32,096 bases of DNA from an uncultured Oscillibacter sp. (GCA_910579435.1 CAJTVF010000028.1:1-32096); one strand, 5' to 3'. Positions 6,409-13,851 are shown, counted from the first letter of the stretch. Translations and numbers: made by a program. Notes: a model not told the origin generated them from the sequence alone.

Positions 6409-8292
6409 TTATTTCATCAGCCCGCACACCAGGTCCGTATACCCGGAGGGGTCCTCCAGGGGCAATCCCGCAATCAGCAGAGCCTGGTTATACAGCAGGG
6501 CGGCGTAGGTCTTCGCCTTCTCGGGGTCCGCCTCCACGGCGGTCTCCAGGGCCTGGAAGGCGGGGTGCTCCACGTTCAGCTCCAGAATCCGGTCCGCCTT
6601 GATGGACGCGTCGGGCTGGACGGCCTGGAAATACTTCTCCATCTCAAAGCTCAGGCCCTCCCCGGCGGTGAGGCAGACGGGGTGGGATTTCAGCCTCGCG
6701 CTGGCCTTGACCTCCTTCACCTTGTCCCCCAGGGCCTCCTTTACAAACTCAAAGGCGCTCTTGTGGGCCTCGGCCTCCTCCTCGGCCTTTTTCTCCGCGC
6801 CCTCCTCGATCTCCTGGTCCAGCACGGAGCGGAACTCCTTCTCCTTGTAAGTCCGCAGGGTCTGGGCGCAGAACTCGTCCACCTCCTCGGTGAAGTAGAG
6901 GATTTCCGTCCCCGCGTCCCGCAGTCCCTCGGTCTGGGGGAGCTTGTCAATCTTGTCCACCGTCTCCCCGGCGGCGTAATAAATATATTTCTGGTCCTCC
7001 TTCATCCGGGAGACGTACTCGTCCAGGGTGACGGGCTTTTTCTCCGTGGAGGAGTAGAACAGCAGCAGGTCCTGGAGCAGGTCCTTGTGGCGGCCGTACT
7101 CGTTTACCACGCCGTATTTCAGCTGGCGGCCGAAGTTCTTCCAGAAGGTCAGATACCCCTCCCGGTCCTCCGCCAGGAACTTGCTCAGGTCCGCCTTGAT
7201 CTTCTTCTCCAGGTTCCCGGCGATGACCTTCAACTGCCGGTCGTGCTGGAGGAGCTCCCGGGAGATGTTCAGGCTCAGATCCGGGGAGTCCACCACGCCC
7301 CGGACGAAGCGGAAGTGCTCCGGCAGGAGGTCCGCGCACTTGTCCATAATCAGCACGCCGTTGGAATAGAGCTGGAGCCCCTTCTCAAACTCCTTGGTAT
7401 AGTAGTCGAAGGGCGCGGCCCCGGGAACAAAGAGCAGGGCCTTATAGGTGACGCTGCCCTCCACGGAGACGGGAATCACCCGCTGGGGGTCGGCGTAATC
7501 GTGGAACTTGTCCCGGTAGAATTTGTTGTACTCCTCCGCGGTGACCTCGCTCTTGGCCCGCTGCCAGATGGGCACCATGGAGTTCAGGGTCTCCACCTCA
7601 GTATAGGTCTCGTACTCCGGCTTGTCCTCCGGGGAATCCTCCTTCTTCCGGGTCTTGGAGACCTCCATGCGGATGGGGAAGCGGATATAGTCGGAGTATT
7701 TCCGCACCAGCTCCTGGAGCTTCCAGTTCTCCAGGAACTCGCCGTATTTCTCGTCGTCCGTGTCGGCCTTGATGTGCATGACGATGTCCGTGCCCGCGGT
7801 TTCCTTTTCGCATTCGGCGATGGTGTAGCCGTCGGCCCCGGAGGACTGCCATTTATAGCCGCTCTCCGCCCCGTATTTCCGGGTCGCCACGGTAATCTGG
7901 TCGGAGACCATGAAGGCGGAGTAGAAGCCCACGCCGAACTGGCCGATAACGTCGGTGTCCTTGGCGTCGTCGCCCAGCTCCTGCTTGAACTTATAGGAGC
8001 CGGAGGAGGCGATGATTCCCAGGTTGTTCTCCAGGTCCGCCTTGTCCATGCCGATTCCGTTGTCGGAGACGGTGAGGGTCCGGGCGTCCTTGTCCACGGT
8101 GATCTCAATTTTGAAATCCCCCCGGTCCATGCCCACGGCGCTGTCGGTGAGGGCCTGATAGCAGAGCTTGTCGCAGGCGTCGCTGGCGTTGGAGATGATC
8201 TCCCGGAGGAAGATTTCCTTGTGGGTGTAGATGGAGTTGATCATCAAATCCAGGAGCCTCTTGGATTCCGCCTTAAACTGTTTTTTTGCCAT
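6409..8292 (-). CDS. htpG: Chaperone HtpG (Hsp90)
   Basis: 627-residue ATP-dependent dimeric chaperone, the usual length for the family. The N-terminal GHKL ATPase shows REIISNASDACDK (Mg-binding Asn), VSDNGIGM and GQFGVGFYSAF (lid/ATP site). The middle domain carries the Hsp90 signature SPDLSLNISRELLQ around residues 330-345, including the catalytic-loop Arg. The C-terminal dimerisation domain ends in a short tail without the eukaryotic MEEVD. Start ATG at 8292 (MAKKQFKAESKRLL) with AAGGAAG about 12 nt upstream. It stands alone; no heat-shock CIRCE element was seen in the 174 bases before the next gene. Confidence 0.98.
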   Translation of the reverse strand: MAKKQFKAESKRLLDLMINSIYTHKEIFLREIISNASDACDKLCYQALTDSAVGMDRGDFKIEITVDKDARTLTVSDNGIGMDKADLENNLGIIASSGSYKFKQELGDDAKDTDVIGQFGVGFYSAFMVSDQITVATRKYGAESGYKWQSSGADGYTIAECEKETAGTDIVMHIKADTDDEKYGEFLENWKLQELVRKYSDYIRFPIRMEVSKTRKKEDSPEDKPEYETYTEVETLNSMVPIWQRAKSEVTAEEYNKFYRDKFHDYADPQRVIPVSVEGSVTYKALLFVPGAAPFDYYTKEFEKGLQLYSNGVLIMDKCADLLPEHFRFVRGVVDSPDLSLNISRELLQHDRQLKVIAGNLEKKIKADLSKFLAEDREGYLTFWKNFGRQLKYGVVNEYGRHKDLLQDLLLFYSSTEKKPVTLDEYVSRMKEDQKYIYYAAGETVDKIDKLPQTEGLRDAGTEILYFTEEVDEFCAQTLRTYKEKEFRSVLDQEIEEGAEKKAEEEAEAHKSAFEFVKEALGDKVKEVKASARLKSHPVCLTAGEGLSFEMEKYFQAVQPDASIKADRILELNVEHPAFQALETAVEADPEKAKTYAALLYNQALLIAGLPLEDPSGYTDLVCGLMK

Positions 8293-8395
8293 GATTTGGT
8301 TGCACTTCCTTTTTTATATTTTTTAACAACTTTAAAATATAGCACAGCCGCTATGGAAAATAAATGACCATTTTGTAAATTTCCGCCCAAAGCGG

Positions 8396-8424
8396 TTGTT
8401 TGTCCGCCCGGTTGCGAGTAAAAT
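8396..8424 (+). promoter_or_regulatory. Candidate promoter of the zinc-ribbon membrane protein gene
   Basis: TTGTTT (8396-8401), 17 nt, TAAAAT (8419-8424), 42 nt before the start codon. Confidence 0.5.
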
Positions 8425-8466
8425 GTAGGGTATCAAAAAACGACAGGACCGGCAAAGGAGTAGCGT

Positions 8467-8898
8467 ATGGGCTTTTTCCAGAGGATTGGCGGCGCGTTTG
8501 CCCGCTTTATGTACGGACGGAATGGATGGGATCAGCTGAACCAGGCGCTGTTCCGGGGCTATCTGGCCCTGTGGATTGCGGAGCTGGTGTGCTTCTTCAT
8601 GAAGAACGGGCTGGCCGTCCGGGTTCTGGAGAGCGTGCTGACCTTTTTGATGATCGTGATTTTATTCCGTTCGTTCTCCAGGAACCTCTCCCGGCGGCGG
8701 ATGGAAAACCAGAAATGGGTGAACTGGTATTGCGGCGTAAAAAACCGGAACGCCGGGGCCAGGGCCCGCCACGCCGACAAGGAGCACAAGTATTTCACCT
8801 GCAAGAACTGCAAGACCATCTGCCGGGTTCCGGCGGGCAAGGGGAAAATCGTCATCACCTGCCCCAAGTGCGGGGCGGAGATTAAGGCGAAGACCTGA
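8467..8898 (+). CDS. Small membrane protein with C-terminal zinc ribbon, function unknown
   Basis: 143 residues; ATG at 8467 behind AAAGGAG. Two hydrophobic stretches (about 31-46 and 56-68) suggest a membrane hairpin. The C-terminus carries CKNC (112-115) and CPKC (132-135), a four-cysteine zinc-ribbon that would lie in the cytoplasm, with basic residues between. I do not recognise a named family. It is transcribed away from htpG and toward the 47-residue gene 60 nt downstream. Confidence 0.85.
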   Translation: MGFFQRIGGAFARFMYGRNGWDQLNQALFRGYLALWIAELVCFFMKNGLAVRVLESVLTFLMIVILFRSFSRNLSRRRMENQKWVNWYCGVKNRNAGARARHADKEHKYFTCKNCKTICRVPAGKGKIVITCPKCGAEIKAKT

Positions 8899-8958
8899 TT
8901 TCCCGCAATTCTCTGAGGCAGTCAAAACCGTTACGAACAGGGAAGGAGGCGCAAAGAA

Positions 8959-9102
8959 ATGAACATGCAGGAGAGCGCGAGGCTGATTCTCGGGCTCCGT
9001 GCCGCCGGATGGAGTGAAAAGAAAATCAACGACTTCATTCTTTTCATTGAAAGCGGCGAGGAGCAGTACAAGCCGGGTAAGGACACCGACGGCGAGGAGT
9101 GA
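8959..9102 (+). CDS. 47-residue conserved-looking small protein
   Basis: ATG at 8959 is preceded by GGAAGGAGG about 9 nt upstream and the ORF ends at TGA 9102, right at a strong terminator. The product has LILGLRAAGWSEKKINDFILFIESG near its N-terminus (shown here in parts: LILGLRAAGWSE then INDFILFIESG) and an acidic tail. Similar small proteins are often seen beside XRE regulators in Clostridia (from memory). Function unknown; the two helices suggest an adaptor or antidote-like protein, which is only a guess. Confidence 0.7.
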   Translation: MNMQESARLILGLRAAGWSEKKINDFILFIESGEEQYKPGKDTDGEE

Positions 9103-9103
9103 C

Positions 9104-9144
9104 AAAGGACCGGAGGACGATCGTCCTTCGGTCCTTTATTTTTT
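9104..9144 (+). terminator. Terminator between convergent genes
   Basis: A 17-bp almost perfect stem (9104-9120 / 9121-9137, one G-T) followed by ATTTTTTC. It follows the small-protein stop at once and its right arm overlaps the TAA stop of the convergent XRE gene (9136-9138). Confidence 0.85.
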
Positions 9145-9363
9145 CGGAAAGCAGCTGCACTCATTAGAAACTCCGCAAATATAGTCCAGGCTGACATTGT
9201 AGTGCTTCGCCAGGATAATTACGCTGTCCAGAGGGGTTCGGGTCCTGCCAAGTTCATAATCCGAGTAGGTTTTTTGTCCCACATGCAGCATCTCCGCGAC
9301 GAACGTCCGGGTCAAGTCCCGGTCCTCCCGCAAAGCGCGTATTCGTTCGTTGCAGTCCATCAT
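9136..9363 (-). CDS. XRE/Cro-type helix-turn-helix regulator
   Basis: 75 residues, almost all of it a single HTH_3 domain: ERIRALREDRDLTRTFVAEML (HTH first half), a recognition helix with QKTYSDYELGRT, and a helical end IILAKHYNVSLDYICG. ATG at 9363 follows GGGAAG and overlaps by ATGA the stop of a broken HTH gene upstream. It was probably the second gene of a two-regulator operon. The short Cys-containing tail ECSCFPKK is not a recognised motif. Confidence 0.88.
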   Translation of the reverse strand: MMDCNERIRALREDRDLTRTFVAEMLHVGQKTYSDYELGRTRTPLDSVIILAKHYNVSLDYICGVSNECSCFPKK

Positions 9364-9530
9364 TTGTTATCTTCCCTCTCCAAAAGCCAGAGCGGCGATA
9401 CGTCCAGAGCGTCGGCAAAAAAGGGAATTTCAAAATCCGCCACGACCCGCAGTCCCGTTTCAATACGGCTAATAGCTTTCTGTGTAATGTCAAGTCCGGC
9501 TACCTTCGTTTATTTGCCTGGCTTTTACCT
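9360..9530 (-). pseudogene. Truncated helix-turn-helix gene, 5' part lost at an element junction
   Basis: Reading on the minus strand from about 9501 to the TGA at 9360-9362 gives AGLDITQKAISRIETG, then FFADALDVSPLWLLERE, the second half of a common XRE domain (from memory, the intact family reads QL/VAGLDITQKAISRIETG). Upstream in this frame there is a TAA after only a few codons, and 30 bases further the sequence becomes the end of family A elements. No start codon or first HTH helices remain, so the gene is broken. Its stop still overlaps the start of the intact XRE gene. Confidence 0.75.
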
Positions 9531-9550
9531 GCTTTAATCAGTGCTTCCTT
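9531..9550. repeat. Isolated end of a family A element abutting a full copy
   Basis: One 20-base terminal repeat ending in GTGCTTCCTTAA stands directly against the full element starting at 9549. Together they make a perfect 40-bp palindrome centred at 9550/9551, the scar of two insertions or of an internal deletion. Confidence 0.7.
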
Positions 9551-9715
9551 AAGGAAGCACTGATTAAAGCAACGTGTGCAGGTTTGCGCCAGAAATTTCT
9601 GCTGACAAGGAAGAAAATCGCGGGAATCCTGACGGATTTCAAGATTTTCTAACGCAGTCCAGCGGGAATTTATGGCGTGAAGCTGTGTGCGGGGATTTAA
9701 TCAGTGGTTCCTTAA
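9549..9715. mobile_element. MITE-like element family A, copy 2
   Basis: 167 bp from TTAA to TTAA with the family's terminal repeats. It is more diverged than the other two full copies (many scattered changes by eye, e.g. a GTGGTTCC right end), so it is probably older. No ORF. Confidence 0.8.
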
Positions 9716-9750
9716 ATTTTTCTACGATTTAACGAACCAGAAGAAGAAGT

Positions 9751-9782
9751 AAAACGCGGCGGTTTTAAAACCGCCGCGTTTT
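9751..9782 (-). terminator. Terminator of the ZIP transporter gene
   Basis: A perfect 32-nt palindrome (arms AAAACGCGGCGGTTTT, 9751-9766, and its complement) starting one base after the stop codon. Both strands end in T-rich arms, so it may act in both directions. Confidence 0.75.
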
Positions 9783-10550
9783 TCACCCCAGCGCCACGTC
9801 CAGCACCATCATAATCAGAAACCCGCCGACAAACCCGCAGGTCCCCGCCCGGCTGTGGGCCTGGGGCACCAGCTCCTCCACCACCACGTACAGCATCGCC
9901 CCGGCGGCAAAGCTCAGAAGCCAGGGCATCATGGGATGGGCCCAGGCGGCAATCAGCACCACCAGAATGCCGAACACCGGCTCCACCGCCCCGGACAGCA
10001 TCCCGCCGGTGAAGGCTTTCAGCCGCCCCCGGCCCTCCTGCCGCAGGGGCAGGGCGATCGCCGCCCCCTCCGGGAAGTTCTGGACGCCGATGCCCAGGGC
10101 CAGGGCCATGGCTCCGGCGGCCCCCTCCCCCGCCGCCGCCAGGGCGAAGGCCAGGCCCACCGCCATGCCCTCCGGCACGTTATGTAGGGTGATGGCCGTC
10201 ATGAGAAGCGTATTCTGCCGCCAGGCGTCGTTCATCTCCTTCTCCCGCCGCAGGCGGGGCAGCATCGCGTCCAGCGCCGCCAGGAACACCACCCCCAGCA
10301 GCATCCCCGCCGCCGCCGGAAGCCAGCCGGGGAGCTTCCCCTCCTCCGCCGCCTGGTCAATGGCGGGCAGGAGCAGGCTCCACACGGAGGCCGCCGTCAT
10401 CACCCCGGCGGCAAAGCCCAGCATCGCCTTTTGAAACCGGGGCTTCGGCTCCCCGGAGAGAAAAAATACCATGGCGGCGCCCAGGGTGGTCATCAGGAAC
10501 GTGAAGCCCGTGCCCAGGGCGGCCCAGCCAAGAGACATCAGCATACACAT
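9783..10550 (-). CDS. ZIP family divalent metal transporter (GufA-like)
   Basis: 255 residues from ATG at 10550 (MCMLMSLGWAALGTG, AAGG 5 nt before); ATGs at 10544 and 10538 are alternatives, and a long upstream extension in frame looks non-coding. About eight membrane helices. The metal-binding helices carry HNVPEGMAVG (helix 4) and QNFPEGAAIALPL (helix 5, Gln in place of the first His, as in the GufA subgroup), plus a cytosolic loop with RLRREKE between helices 3 and 4. Probable uptake of Zn2+ or another divalent cation; specificity cannot be read from sequence. It is divergent from guanine deaminase. Confidence 0.93.
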   Translation of the reverse strand: MCMLMSLGWAALGTGFTFLMTTLGAAMVFFLSGEPKPRFQKAMLGFAAGVMTAASVWSLLLPAIDQAAEEGKLPGWLPAAAGMLLGVVFLAALDAMLPRLRREKEMNDAWRQNTLLMTAITLHNVPEGMAVGLAFALAAAGEGAAGAMALALGIGVQNFPEGAAIALPLRQEGRGRLKAFTGGMLSGAVEPVFGILVVLIAAWAHPMMPWLLSFAAGAMLYVVVEELVPQAHSRAGTCGFVGGFLIMMVLDVALG

Positions 10551-10633
10551 CAACGCCTTATTCTTGATTCGGGCGGCGCATGGGTCCCGGACCGCCCGTA
10601 TGCCAGTATAAGCGGAGAAGTCAGAAGTGGTGC

Positions 10634-10662
10634 TTGCTTTCCTCCGAAAGACATGGTATACT
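10634..10662 (+). promoter_or_regulatory. Promoter of the guanine deaminase gene
   Basis: TTGCTT (10634-10639), 17 nt, TATACT (10657-10662). Transcription would start near 10669, about 20 nt before the riboswitch aptamer. Confidence 0.75.
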
Positions 10663-10689
10663 GTAGCTGACTTGATACAAGGCAAAGGG

Positions 10690-10755
10690 CCTCATATAAG
10701 CCCGCTGTATGGCGCGGGCGTTTCTACGAAGCCGCCGAAGGCTTCTCTATGGGTG
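10690..10755 (+). promoter_or_regulatory. Purine riboswitch aptamer (guanine-type, atypical)
   Basis: The three-way junction is visible: P1 CTCATA (10691-10696) with TATGGG (10748-10753); P2 GCCCGC/GCGGGC (10700-10705 / 10714-10719) with loop containing TATGG; J2/3 TTTCTAC (10721-10727); P3 GAAGCC/GGCTTC (10728-10733 / 10740-10745). In B. subtilis xpt numbering the ligand contacts U22 (10697), U47, U51 and C74 (10747) are all present, and C at 74 predicts guanine rather than adenine. Departures: position 73 is U not A, the P3 closing pair is flipped, and loop 3 has six bases (GCCGAA) instead of seven. Downstream guanine deaminase fits a guanine sensor. Confidence 0.82.
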
Positions 10756-10762
10756 TCTGTAC

Positions 10763-10811
10763 GGAGGGGGGGAATCCCCCTGCCCGCGCAGGCGTCCTTT
10801 TTGTTTTTGTA
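10763..10811 (+). terminator. Probable expression platform (terminator) of the purine riboswitch
   Basis: Just after the aptamer come GGGGG-GAAT-CCCCC and CCTGC/GCAGG inverted repeats, bracketed by GGA...TCC, then TTTTTGTTTTTG. This suits a regulated intrinsic terminator 30 nt before the start codon. Which alternative pairing opens it was not resolved by eye. Confidence 0.5.
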
Positions 10812-10840
10812 CCGGCAAATTGAAAAAAGGGGTTGTTGGC

Positions 10841-12109
10841 ATGTCGATCACGATTTTAAAGGGCACCGTCGTCTCCGCCCCGGCCCCGGGGAAGCTGGAG
10901 ATTACAGAAAACGGCTATCTTGTGGCGGAGGAGGGCAGCATTACCGGGGTCTTTCCCGTCCTGCCGGAGCGGTACGCCGGGGCGGCGGTGGAGGACTATG
11001 GAGACGCGCTGATTTTGCAGTCCCTGGCAGACCTGCACCTCCACGCCCCCCAGTATCCCATGCTGGGAATGGGCATGGACCTGCCGCTTTTGGACTGGCT
11101 GAACGCCTATACTTTCCCCACCGAGGCCCGCTTTGCCGACCCGGACTACGCCCGGGAGGTTTACCGCAAGCTGGCCCGGGAGCTGATTGAGAACGGGACC
11201 ACGCGGGTCTGCATGTTCTCCTCCCTCCACCGCCAGGCCACGCTGATCTTGATGGAGGAGCTGGAACAGGCCGGGGTCACCGGGTACGTGGGCAAGGTGA
11301 ACATGGACCGCAACGGCATCCCGGCCCTCCAGGAGGAGACGGAGGAATCCAAGCGGGAGACCCTCCGCTGGCTGGAGGAATGCCGGGACTTCCGGCACGT
11401 CAAGCCCATCCTCACGCCCCGGTTCACCCCCTCCTGCACCAATGAACTGATGGACTTTTTGGGGAAGCTGGCGGCGGAGCGGGGCCTCCCGGTCCAGTCC
11501 CACCTGTCGGAGAACGCGGGAGAAATCCAGTGGGTAAAAGAGCTGCACCCTGATTGCGGGCAGTATTGGGAAACCTACGCGAAGTACGGCCTCTGGAACG
11601 GCCGGACCCTCATGGCCCATTGCGTCTGGTCCGACCCGCAGGAGCGGGCGGCCATGCGGGACGCCGGGGTCACCGTGGTCCACTGCGCGGACTCCAATCA
11701 AAACCTCTGCTCCGGCACGGCCCCGGTCCGGGCGATGCTGGCCGAGGGGCTGAAGGTGGCCCTGGGCAGCGACATTGCCGGGGGAGACCATCTCAGCATG
11801 TTCGACGTAGTGGCGGCCTCCATCCGGGCCTCCAAGGCCCGGCGGATTCTGGACGACTGGAAAACGGACTTCCTCACGGTGGCGGAGGGCTGGTACTTGG
11901 GGACCTCCGCCGGGGCGGCGTTCTTTGGGGAACAGCCGGGCTTTGCCCCGGGAAACAGCCTCCATGCCATTGTACTGGAGGACGGGGACCTTCCCCAGCC
12001 CCATCCCCTGACGGCGGCGGAGCGCCTGGAACGCTGCGTCTACCGGCGGCAGAGGAACGCCGTCAAAGCGGTCTGGAGCGAGGGACGGAAGGTGTTTTCC
12101 GCCGGATAA
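10841..12109 (+). CDS. guaD: Guanine deaminase
   Basis: Hydrolyses guanine to xanthine and ammonia, feeding purine breakdown. 422 residues, amidohydrolase fold. Zn ligands are visible: HLH at 66-68 (LADLHLHAPQ), His in VQSHLSENAGEI, His in LMAHCVWSD, and Asp in ALGSDIAGGD. The segment FPTEARFADPDYA is typical of guanine deaminases. Start ATG at 10841 with AAGGGG upstream; the frame stays open further back, but that part is the riboswitch leader. It is monocistronic between a riboswitch and a strong terminator. SsnA, a paralogue of the same fold, is 13 kb downstream. 8-oxoguanine or a related base is a less likely substrate. Confidence 0.93.
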   Translation: MSITILKGTVVSAPAPGKLEITENGYLVAEEGSITGVFPVLPERYAGAAVEDYGDALILQSLADLHLHAPQYPMLGMGMDLPLLDWLNAYTFPTEARFADPDYAREVYRKLARELIENGTTRVCMFSSLHRQATLILMEELEQAGVTGYVGKVNMDRNGIPALQEETEESKRETLRWLEECRDFRHVKPILTPRFTPSCTNELMDFLGKLAAERGLPVQSHLSENAGEIQWVKELHPDCGQYWETYAKYGLWNGRTLMAHCVWSDPQERAAMRDAGVTVVHCADSNQNLCSGTAPVRAMLAEGLKVALGSDIAGGDHLSMFDVVAASIRASKARRILDDWKTDFLTVAEGWYLGTSAGAAFFGEQPGFAPGNSLHAIVLEDGDLPQPHPLTAAERLERCVYRRQRNAVKAVWSEGRKVFSAG

Positions 12110-12115
12110 CGATAT

Positions 12116-12152
12116 GGAAAACGGGACTGCTTTCGCAGTCCCGTTTTCCTTT
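12116..12152 (+). terminator. Terminator of guanine deaminase
   Basis: A perfect 15-bp stem (12116-12130 / 12135-12149) with loop TTTC, then TTTGC, starting 7 nt after the stop codon. Confidence 0.85.
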
Positions 12153-12157
12153 GCTCA

Positions 12158-12348
12158 TATAGTCGGCGCAGTTGAAACGAATCCATTGGATTCTTTTCAA
12201 CGAAGCGCTGCTATGCAGCGCTTCGGGCCGCATATGCGGCCTTCTGCGCCAGACTTCATAGGAAACGCATACGCGCCTTGCGCGCCGGCGGACCAAAGGC
12301 CCGCCGGTTGAAAAGGAGCAAAGCTCCTTTTCAACTGCGTTGACTATA
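12158..12348. mobile_element. Multi-hairpin inverted-repeat element C
   Basis: 191 bp with imperfect terminal repeats (TATAGTCGGCGCAGTTGAAA at 12158 and the complement of TATAGTCAACGCAGTTGAAA ending at 12348). Between them stand consecutive palindromes: one built on GAATCC/GGATTC within GTTGAA/TTCAAC, one on GAAGCGCTGC, one GGCCGCATATGCGGCC, one on CCGGCGG, and one on AAAAGGAGC. No ORF. The whole resembles the clustered palindromic intergenic repeats of Clostridia genomes. Confidence 0.7.
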
Positions 12349-12355
12349 CCTATAC

Positions 12356-13711
12356 TTATTTTGTGGAATCAAGCGGCGGCGCGCAGATGGAAGAGCCGTC
12401 TTTCAGCATCCAATCGCCGGGATAAGCGTCCGGCGGGTCCCGGTCCAGCTCCGTCAGCACGCCCTGCGTCCCGTCCAGCCCGTAAGCCTTCCAGGCCCGC
12501 ACCGCCGTACGGCCGTAAACGTCCCGTATAACCAGCGCCGTCTCCAGAACGTCCCCCGGCTCCACCGCCGTCTCCCCCTCCGGGAAGGACACGGGGAGAA
12601 TCTGATAGCTCTTGGTCCCGCTTCCGCCGTGGTCCCGGAGCGCGTCCAGGGCCGCCCACTGCGCCCCGGTGAGGGCGCTGGTCGCCTCCTCCACCGCGCC
12701 CGGCACGGTTTGAAAGACGGCCCAATCCACCAGCTTCCGGTTCTTGAACAGCCCGACCCGCGCGGATTGGACCTCTGCCACAGTGAGCCCGCCCTCCGAG
12801 GATGGAGGGCCGTAGTCCAGATAGACGCGCTCCTGAACGCCGTCGCCAGACAGCAGGAGGCCGTTCCCTGCCTCCCGCTGGTTCAGGCTCAATTCGGCCC
12901 GGACATTGGGGAAGGTCTGGCCGTAAAGGCCCTCGTAATGGTCCAGAATCTGCGTCTGGCGGCTGCCATCCGGGTAGATGAAGTCTGCACAGAGGGAGAG
13001 TTCCTCCATTAGGCCGCACTCCAAATCGGCCTCGAATCGCTGGCCCGGTCCCTCCCTGACGGTCAGGACCTGGCACGGACTGCCGTTGGCCTCGTAAAAT
13101 TCCGCCCGCATGCCCTCCGTGTAGTTCTTAGGCACAGCGTAAACCCGGAAAATGGCGCTGCTGGCAGAGAGGTCCACATCCACCAGACAGGTGCCATAGT
13201 CGGCGGTAACGGCGTTCTGCTCCCGAAAAAGGGTTTCCATCCGGTTGGATACGCTGTTGATCCGTTCATCCACGCTCCGCTGAACCTCGGTAATGTCAGC
13301 CTGTAGAAAATAGTAATGCTGGTTTAGGCGGTCCATTTTCCGGTAGAACCCCCAGAGCACCAGGCAGAGACACAGCGCCGCCGCTGCTGCGGAAACCTTC
13401 ACCGCCGCCAGCCGCCTAGGGGACAGCCTGGGCTTCGGGGCGTACCGGGCGGCAATTTTCTCCACCAGGGCCAGCTGCTCCGCCGTCAGTTCCCCGCCGG
13501 ATGGGGCGGCGCCCTCCTCCACGCCCAGCAGCCACCCCACGGACACGCCGAACAGGCGGCTCAGGGCCACCAGCTTCTCCACCTCCGGCAGGGCGCTGTC
13601 GGATTCCCACTTATAAATGGACTGCCGGGACACGCCCAGCTTCTCCCCCAGGGCCTCCTGGGAGAGGCCAAGCTCCTTTCGCTTCTGGGCCACGCGCTGG
13701 CCGGTCGTCAT
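12356..13711 (-). CDS. Membrane-anchored XRE family regulator with extracytoplasmic domain
   Basis: 451 residues. An HTH_3 domain fills residues 1-60 (LGLSQEALGEKLGVSRQSIYKWESDSALPE), a linker follows, and one membrane segment lies near 105-125 (SAAAAALCLCLVLWGFY). The outer part starts with a coiled coil (about 130-165) and continues as beta-rich sequence to the end without a domain I recognise. This is the layout of a one-component sensor: DNA binding inside, signal outside. Start ATG at 13711 with GGAGGG. A 17-nt palindrome 76 nt upstream could be its own operator. Ligand and target genes are unknown. The stop lies 8 nt from element C. Confidence 0.88.
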   Translation of the reverse strand: MTTGQRVAQKRKELGLSQEALGEKLGVSRQSIYKWESDSALPEVEKLVALSRLFGVSVGWLLGVEEGAAPSGGELTAEQLALVEKIAARYAPKPRLSPRRLAAVKVSAAAAALCLCLVLWGFYRKMDRLNQHYYFLQADITEVQRSVDERINSVSNRMETLFREQNAVTADYGTCLVDVDLSASSAIFRVYAVPKNYTEGMRAEFYEANGSPCQVLTVREGPGQRFEADLECGLMEELSLCADFIYPDGSRQTQILDHYEGLYGQTFPNVRAELSLNQREAGNGLLLSGDGVQERVYLDYGPPSSEGGLTVAEVQSARVGLFKNRKLVDWAVFQTVPGAVEEATSALTGAQWAALDALRDHGGSGTKSYQILPVSFPEGETAVEPGDVLETALVIRDVYGRTAVRAWKAYGLDGTQGVLTELDRDPPDAYPGDWMLKDGSSICAPPLDSTK

Positions 13712-13786
13712 GGGGCATCCCTCCTTTGCGGGTCCAATGTAGCAGGTCCGGCAGGGCTTTTTCCACCAACTCCCGGCTTTCTTCCT

Positions 13787-13803
13787 GCTAACCGCCGGTT
13801 AGC
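13787..13803. promoter_or_regulatory. Candidate operator upstream of the membrane XRE gene
   Basis: Perfect palindrome GCTAACCGCCGGTTAGC (8-bp arms, one central base) between the xpaC terminator and the XRE start codon. No -35/-10 pair was convincing nearby, so the regulatory role is inferred. Confidence 0.45.
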
Positions 13804-13817
13804 AAACCCTGCAAACA

Positions 13818-13845
13818 GCCCGGTCCACCCCTAAATGGACCGGGC
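13818..13845 (-). terminator. Terminator after xpaC
   Basis: A 10-bp stem GCCCGGTCCA/TGGACCGGGC with an 8-nt loop, 6 nt after the stop codon on the minus strand; only TGTTTG follows, so the T tract is weak. Confidence 0.6.
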
Positions 13846-13851
13846 CGCTTG

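Noticed and set aside
6565..8367. Antisense open frame of 600 codons opposite htpG
   Set aside because: Same codon-bias shadow effect; htpG is certain on the other strand.
9254..9493. 79-codon minus-strand frame across the XRE gene and the HTH remnant
   Set aside because: It is out of frame with both the recognisable HTH sequences.
12158..12348. CRISPR array
   Set aside because: The hairpins differ from each other and there are no regular repeats, spacers or cas genes.
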